A stretch of 64,000 bases of DNA, taken from assembly GCF_016834655.1 (NCBI RefSeq), contig NZ_JAENHP010000001.1:1054001-1118000 (forward strand). Direction: 5' to 3'. The notes under the pieces were generated by a model. It did not search any database. It saw only the letters and a program-made list of their open reading frames with translations, and was not told the DNA's origin. The translations under genes and the position numbers were made by a program. This DNA comes from Paractinoplanes ovalisporus (lineage in GTDB: Bacteria > Actinomycetota > Actinomycetes > Mycobacteriales > Micromonosporaceae). The first letter of the stretch is position 1. Every line of letters begins with the position of its first letter. Of this stretch, positions 61,225 to 64,000 are shown one piece after another.

Positions 61225-62031
61225 CTACTGGTTCGTGTCGTAGTCCTTGATCTCGGTGGTGAAGCTGCGGCCACTCTTGAGCGTGATGGTGACATCGGGG
61301 TTGGGCGACCCGCTGTAGCCGGTGTTCTCGACCATCCGCCCGACGATGCTGGACGGCTTGCGCTGCGGCCACCAGGCGGCGAAGTGCCCGTTGCGGACCG
61401 TGGCCCGGATGTCCATGTCCTCGGCGTGGAAGACGACACCGGTGACGTCGGCGCCGGCCTTGCCCGCGATCAGGAACTGCGTGGCCGTCACGCCGCCCGA
61501 CGTCTCCATGACGCCGACCGTCGAGAGCGCATCGGCGGCCGGCGCGGGCAGGGCCGGGCCGTACGAAGCCTGGCCCTCACCGTCGGGGGACTCGGCCGTG
61601 GGCCGGGTCGACCGCAAGCACTGCGCGTCGCCGTCGGCGGTGGACAAGTAGGTCATCACCCAGATCCCGCGCACCTCGACCATCTGGGCCGTGCCGGTGC
61701 GGATGCCGGTCCACTGCGAACAATCCTTGGTATAGCGGGCGGCGTCCTGGGCCGAGGCCGGCTTGGGCTGGGCGTCCCAGGTCGCGACGGCTGCCTGGTC
61801 GTCGCCGAGGATCGGGGCGGAGACGGCAACCCCGGCCGTCGCGACAGCAGCGGCCATCGCGTAGCGGAAGGCGCGGCGGCGGGGCGGACGGTAGGACACG
61901 GCGGGGGAACCGGTGCCGGGCTCGGTGGCGGTCACCCGGGCCAGCGTGGCCAGGGCGTGCGGCGAGCGGGCCAGATCGTCGGGGACGTGACGGGCCGGGT
62001 CGTGGCGGCGGAGCTGATCGTCGAGGGTCAT
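61225..62031 (-). CDS. Membrane protein partner of the ECF sigma factor
   Basis: 268 residues from ATG 62031, overlapping the sigma stop (TGATG). A short cytosolic N-terminus (MTLDDQLRRHDPARHVPDDL), one membrane helix (RYAMAAAVATAGVAVSAPIL, about 55-75) and an external domain with a Cys pair (YTKDCSQW and AQCLRST). The layout resembles the CU044_5270-type proteins paired with ECF sigmas in actinobacteria, probably signal-transducing or anti-sigma-like. There is no zinc-binding HxxxCxxC anti-sigma motif. Confidence 0.78.
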   Translation of the reverse strand: MTLDDQLRRHDPARHVPDDLARSPHALATLARVTATEPGTGSPAVSYRPPRRRAFRYAMAAAVATAGVAVSAPILGDDQAAVATWDAQPKPASAQDAARYTKDCSQWTGIRTGTAQMVEVRGIWVMTYLSTADGDAQCLRSTRPTAESPDGEGQASYGPALPAPAADALSTVGVMETSGGVTATQFLIAGKAGADVTGVVFHAEDMDIRATVRNGHFAAWWPQRKPSSIVGRMVENTGYSGSPNPDVTITLKSGRSFTTEIKDYDTNQ

Positions 62032-62627
62032 CACACGTATCCTTTTTCGCTGCTGGTGGGCATGCGGTGAGGGTCAGCGGGCCTGCGGTCGGGGGCGGCG
62101 ACGACGACGTCGGGCGGGCCGAGGCCGTGTTTGAGGAGTCGGCGGGCGCGGCTCAGGCGGATCCGGAAGGCGACCGACGAGATGCCCAGCACCTGCGCGG
62201 CCTGGGCGCCGGTCAGCCCCTCGAAGACCGAGAGGCTCAGCGCCTCCTGGTGCATCGCGGTGAGCCGGCCCCACGCGTGGGCCAGGTCGACCGAGGTGGC
62301 GACGAGGTCGTCGTGCTCGATCGTCGTGCCGTCGACGGCGGCCTGACCGGCGATCCGGACGGACAGCGCCTGCCCGCGGGTGTCGGAGCGCTGTTTGGCC
62401 AGCAGCAGCCGCCGGGTGATGCCGAAGAGCCAGGCGCGGGCCTCGCCGACGTCGGCCGGCAGGTCCTTCAGGCGCTGCCACGCCACCACGAAGGCCTCGG
62501 CCACGACATCTTCGGCCTGATCGGTGGGGTGACCACGGCGCACGACGAACCGGACGAGGTCGACGTAGGTGCGTGCGTACACCTCCTCGTAGCGTTGCCG
62601 CTGCTGTCGTTCTCGCATCTCTGTCAC
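62031..62627 (-). CDS. ECF-type RNA polymerase sigma factor
   Basis: 198 residues from GTG 62627 (ATG 62618 possible). Region 2 is YARTYVDLVRFVVRRGHPTDQAEDVVAEAFVVAWQRL and region 4 is RLTAMHQEALSLSVFEGLTGAQAAQVLGISSVAFRIRLSRAR. It directs transcription of a small stress or surface regulon in concert with the membrane protein encoded next. It is divergent from the ArsR gene by 93 bp. Confidence 0.93.
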   Translation of the reverse strand: MTEMRERQQRQRYEEVYARTYVDLVRFVVRRGHPTDQAEDVVAEAFVVAWQRLKDLPADVGEARAWLFGITRRLLLAKQRSDTRGQALSVRIAGQAAVDGTTIEHDDLVATSVDLAHAWGRLTAMHQEALSLSVFEGLTGAQAAQVLGISSVAFRIRLSRARRLLKHGLGPPDVVVAAPDRRPADPHRMPTSSEKGYV

Positions 62628-62675
62628 ACCCTCGACATGTCGCTCCGACGGGCCGGTGTTTCCGGCGATCTCAAC

Positions 62676-62717
62676 ACTTAGCCCTTGCGCTAAGTATTTG
62701 GCCGGTCAATACTTAGC
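62676..62717. promoter_or_regulatory. ArsR operator cluster: ACTTAGC/GCTAAGT half-sites
   Basis: ACTTAGC (62676-62682) and GCTAAGT (62689-62695) form one dyad. The latter with ACTTAGC (62711-62717) forms a second, larger one (TAAGTATT-N9-AATACTTA, 62691-62715). Three half-sites therefore end 3 bp before the ArsR GTG. This AT-rich cluster is a convincing autoregulatory site. Confidence 0.75.
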
Positions 62718-62720
62718 CGC

Positions 62721-63134
62721 GTGGCACAGTATTCGGCGCACCTCGACGACGTCTTCGTCGCCCTGGCCGACCCGACCCGGCGCGGCGTCGTCCGGCGGCT
62801 CGGCCAGGGCCCGGCCAGCGTGGGCGACCTGGCCGCCGCCTTCCCGATGACCTTGCCCTCGTTCATGAAGCATGTACGGACGCTGGAGGTTGCGGGGCTC
62901 ATCCGCACCACGAAGGCGGGCCGGGTGCGCACGTGCGCGCTCAACCGCGAGCGCCTCGCCGTGATCGAGGACTGGCTGGCCGAGCAGCACCGGATCTGGG
63001 AGCAGCGCACCGACCGGCTCGAACAGTTCGTCACCAACCCGCCAGTCACCGCCCCACCAGTCACCGACGCGCCAGGCGCCAACCCGTCCGTCACCAACCC
63101 GTCTGTCACCGACCCCGAGGAGAACCCGTCATGA
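62721..63134 (+). CDS. ArsR-family transcriptional regulator
   Basis: 137 residues from GTG 62721. The winged HTH is typical (HLDDVFVALADPTRRGVVRR, then GDLAAAFPMTLPSFMKHVRT and GLIRTTKAGRVRTCALN). No metal-binding cysteines are apparent, as in ArsR proteins paired with SRPBCC partners. The last 30 residues are a low-complexity Pro/Val/Thr tail of repeats (NPPVTAPPVTDAPGANPSVT). It overlaps the SRPBCC gene (ATGA). Confidence 0.92.
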   Translation: MAQYSAHLDDVFVALADPTRRGVVRRLGQGPASVGDLAAAFPMTLPSFMKHVRTLEVAGLIRTTKAGRVRTCALNRERLAVIEDWLAEQHRIWEQRTDRLEQFVTNPPVTAPPVTDAPGANPSVTNPSVTDPEENPS

Positions 63135-63604
63135 ATCCCGACCTCGACCTGACCGTGCAACGTGTCATCCGGGCCTCGCGCACTGTCGTGTGGCAGGCCT
63201 GGACCGACCCCGACCGCTTCGCCCAGTGGTGGGTCCCGGCGCCGACCGTCTGCCGCGTCGACCGCCTGGAGCCGAAGCCGGGCGGCGGCCTGGTGACCCG
63301 GATGAGCGACGACGGCAGCGAGTTCGTGCCCCACCTCGACGCGCTGTTCCTGGTGGTCGACGATCTCGAGCGGATCGTGTTCACCAACGCCATCGACAGC
63401 AGCTGGCGCCCGGCCGACCCGCAGCCGGTCCCGATGACCGCCGAGATCACGTTCGGGGAGCACCCGGAGGGCACCGACTTCCGCGCCCTGGTGCGCCACG
63501 GCGACCCGGCCGCCCGCAAGCGTCACGAAGAGCTGGGCTTCCTCGACGGCTGGGGCACGGTGACGGCCCAGATGGCCGCCGTGGCCGAAGGTCGAGCCGG
63601 CTAG
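63131..63604 (+). CDS. SRPBCC (AHSA1-like) family protein
   Basis: 157 residues from ATG 63131, overlapping the ArsR stop by ATGA. A helix-grip fold ligand-binding protein: LDLTVQRVIRASRTVVWQAW, then FAQWWVPAP and AEITFGEHPEGTDFRALVRH. ArsR-SRPBCC pairs are widespread; the SRPBCC protein is thought to bind a hydrophobic ligand. Its precise role is unknown. Confidence 0.92.
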   Translation: MNPDLDLTVQRVIRASRTVVWQAWTDPDRFAQWWVPAPTVCRVDRLEPKPGGGLVTRMSDDGSEFVPHLDALFLVVDDLERIVFTNAIDSSWRPADPQPVPMTAEITFGEHPEGTDFRALVRHGDPAARKRHEELGFLDGWGTVTAQMAAVAEGRAG

Positions 63605-63646
63605 GGGGGCCTGCCCGGCTGGGTCGCCGGACAGGCCCGCGATCGC

Positions 63647-64000
63647 TCAGCGTTTCAGCGTGAAGGTGAAATCGGCGGAGAGCTTGCCACCCAGCCGTAC
63701 GGCCGAGACAAGCCGCCCGTCTCCGAGCAGGCGTTCCACCTCGGCCCGGCTGAGGCCGCAGCCCTCGGCGATCAGCCGGACCGGCCGCACCGGGATCGGA
63801 GCCGCGAACCGGACCGACACCTCCAGCACCTCGACGTCGGCGGGAAGCGGCTCGCCGGTGTCGAGGCGCCAGGCGCCGTCCCAGTCGAGCCGGAAACGGT
63901 TGCGGCGCTGGAGGACCGGGTCGCGCAGCAGCTCGGCGGCCAGACCCAGGTCGTTGTGGTGCATCCGGTCGAGCAGTTCGGGCCGTACGGAACGCACGTT
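63647..64000 (-). CDS. DUF1062-like protein, 5' end outside window
   Basis: 118 residues are visible and the frame is open to the window edge, so the N-terminal part (in this family usually with a Cys-pair zinc-ribbon-like region) is missing. The visible segment NVRSVRPELLDRMHHNDLGL, then RRNRFRLDWDGAWRLDTGEP and EGCGLSRAEVERLLGDGRLV, matches my memory of DUF1062 proteins. Its C-terminal part resembles an S4-like RNA-binding turn. Function unknown. Confidence 0.7.
   Translation of the reverse strand, partial: NVRSVRPELLDRMHHNDLGLAAELLRDPVLQRRNRFRLDWDGAWRLDTGEPLPADVEVLEVSVRFAAPIPVRPVRLIAEGCGLSRAEVERLLGDGRLVSAVRLGGKLSADFTFTLKR

Overview
The window is high-GC DNA with actinobacterial habits: GTG/TTG starts, many 1-4 base start/stop overlaps, a CebR-type cellulose box, an F420-reductase family gene, one-component regulators beside almost every enzyme, and very frequent CCGTACGG palindromes inside genes. 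It looks like a soil, polysaccharide-degrading filamentous actinomycete, and Micromonosporaceae (Actinoplanes-like) is my best guess. It reads as chromosomal accessory sequence. I see no rRNA, tRNA, CRISPR array, phage module or intact transposase.

Layout. 1-5.4 kb: a partial SDR, a BON-domain protein, a ROK regulator divergent from a Bcr/CflA-type exporter, a Clp-N domain protein behind two GTCAAC-N5-GTTGAC operators, and a YdcF-like protein. At 5378-5544 lies a 167-bp near-perfect palindrome bounded by TA, a MITE-like element. 5.7-15.5 kb: a divergent catabolic regulon. The minus strand carries a DHDPS/NAL-family lyase, a LacI regulator, DhaK, DhaL and an aldehyde dehydrogenase. The plus strand carries a lipoprotein binding protein, two CUT1-type permeases and an FAD oxidoreductase, with no transport ATPase. 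Two LacI-type operators lie between the arms. 15.5-23.8 kb: a signalling cluster with two TPR proteins, a Ser/Thr kinase with about 14 WD repeats, a small SAVMC3_10250/DUF7019-like protein and a large membrane TPR-like protein.

23.8-38.7 kb: several small regulator-enzyme units (TetR/O-methyltransferase, MerR/erythromycin esterase-like, LysR/F420 reductase, an ECF sigma factor) and a plant-polysaccharide set: GH43, a CE7 esterase, and a secreted GH9-CBM3-CBM2 cellulase behind two CebR boxes. 38.6-42.6 kb: a 1236-residue secreted Ala-rich coiled-coil protein ending in a putative papain-like toxin domain, followed by an overlapping TTG-started small gene that is probably its immunity protein. 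This is the best candidate for an undescribed system. 42.8-49.1 kb: SDR/XRE pair, CPBP protease with a NarL-type two-component system, and an aldo/keto reductase-TetR operon.

49.2-56.7 kb: a cell-surface region with a frameshifted gene, a six-module Ig-like secreted protein, an LPxTG-like surface protein, a large LAL-type LuxR regulator and a PepSY protein. 56.7-60.9 kb: an OmpR/EnvZ-type two-component system and an SPFH protein interleaved with three unrelated tandem-repeat arrays (about 22, 39 and 17 bp), each beginning at or just beyond a gene's 3' end. 61.2-64 kb: an ECF sigma factor with a membrane partner, an ArsR-SRPBCC pair with clear operators, and a partial DUF1062-like gene.

All functions are inferred by reading the translations. 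No database search was run.
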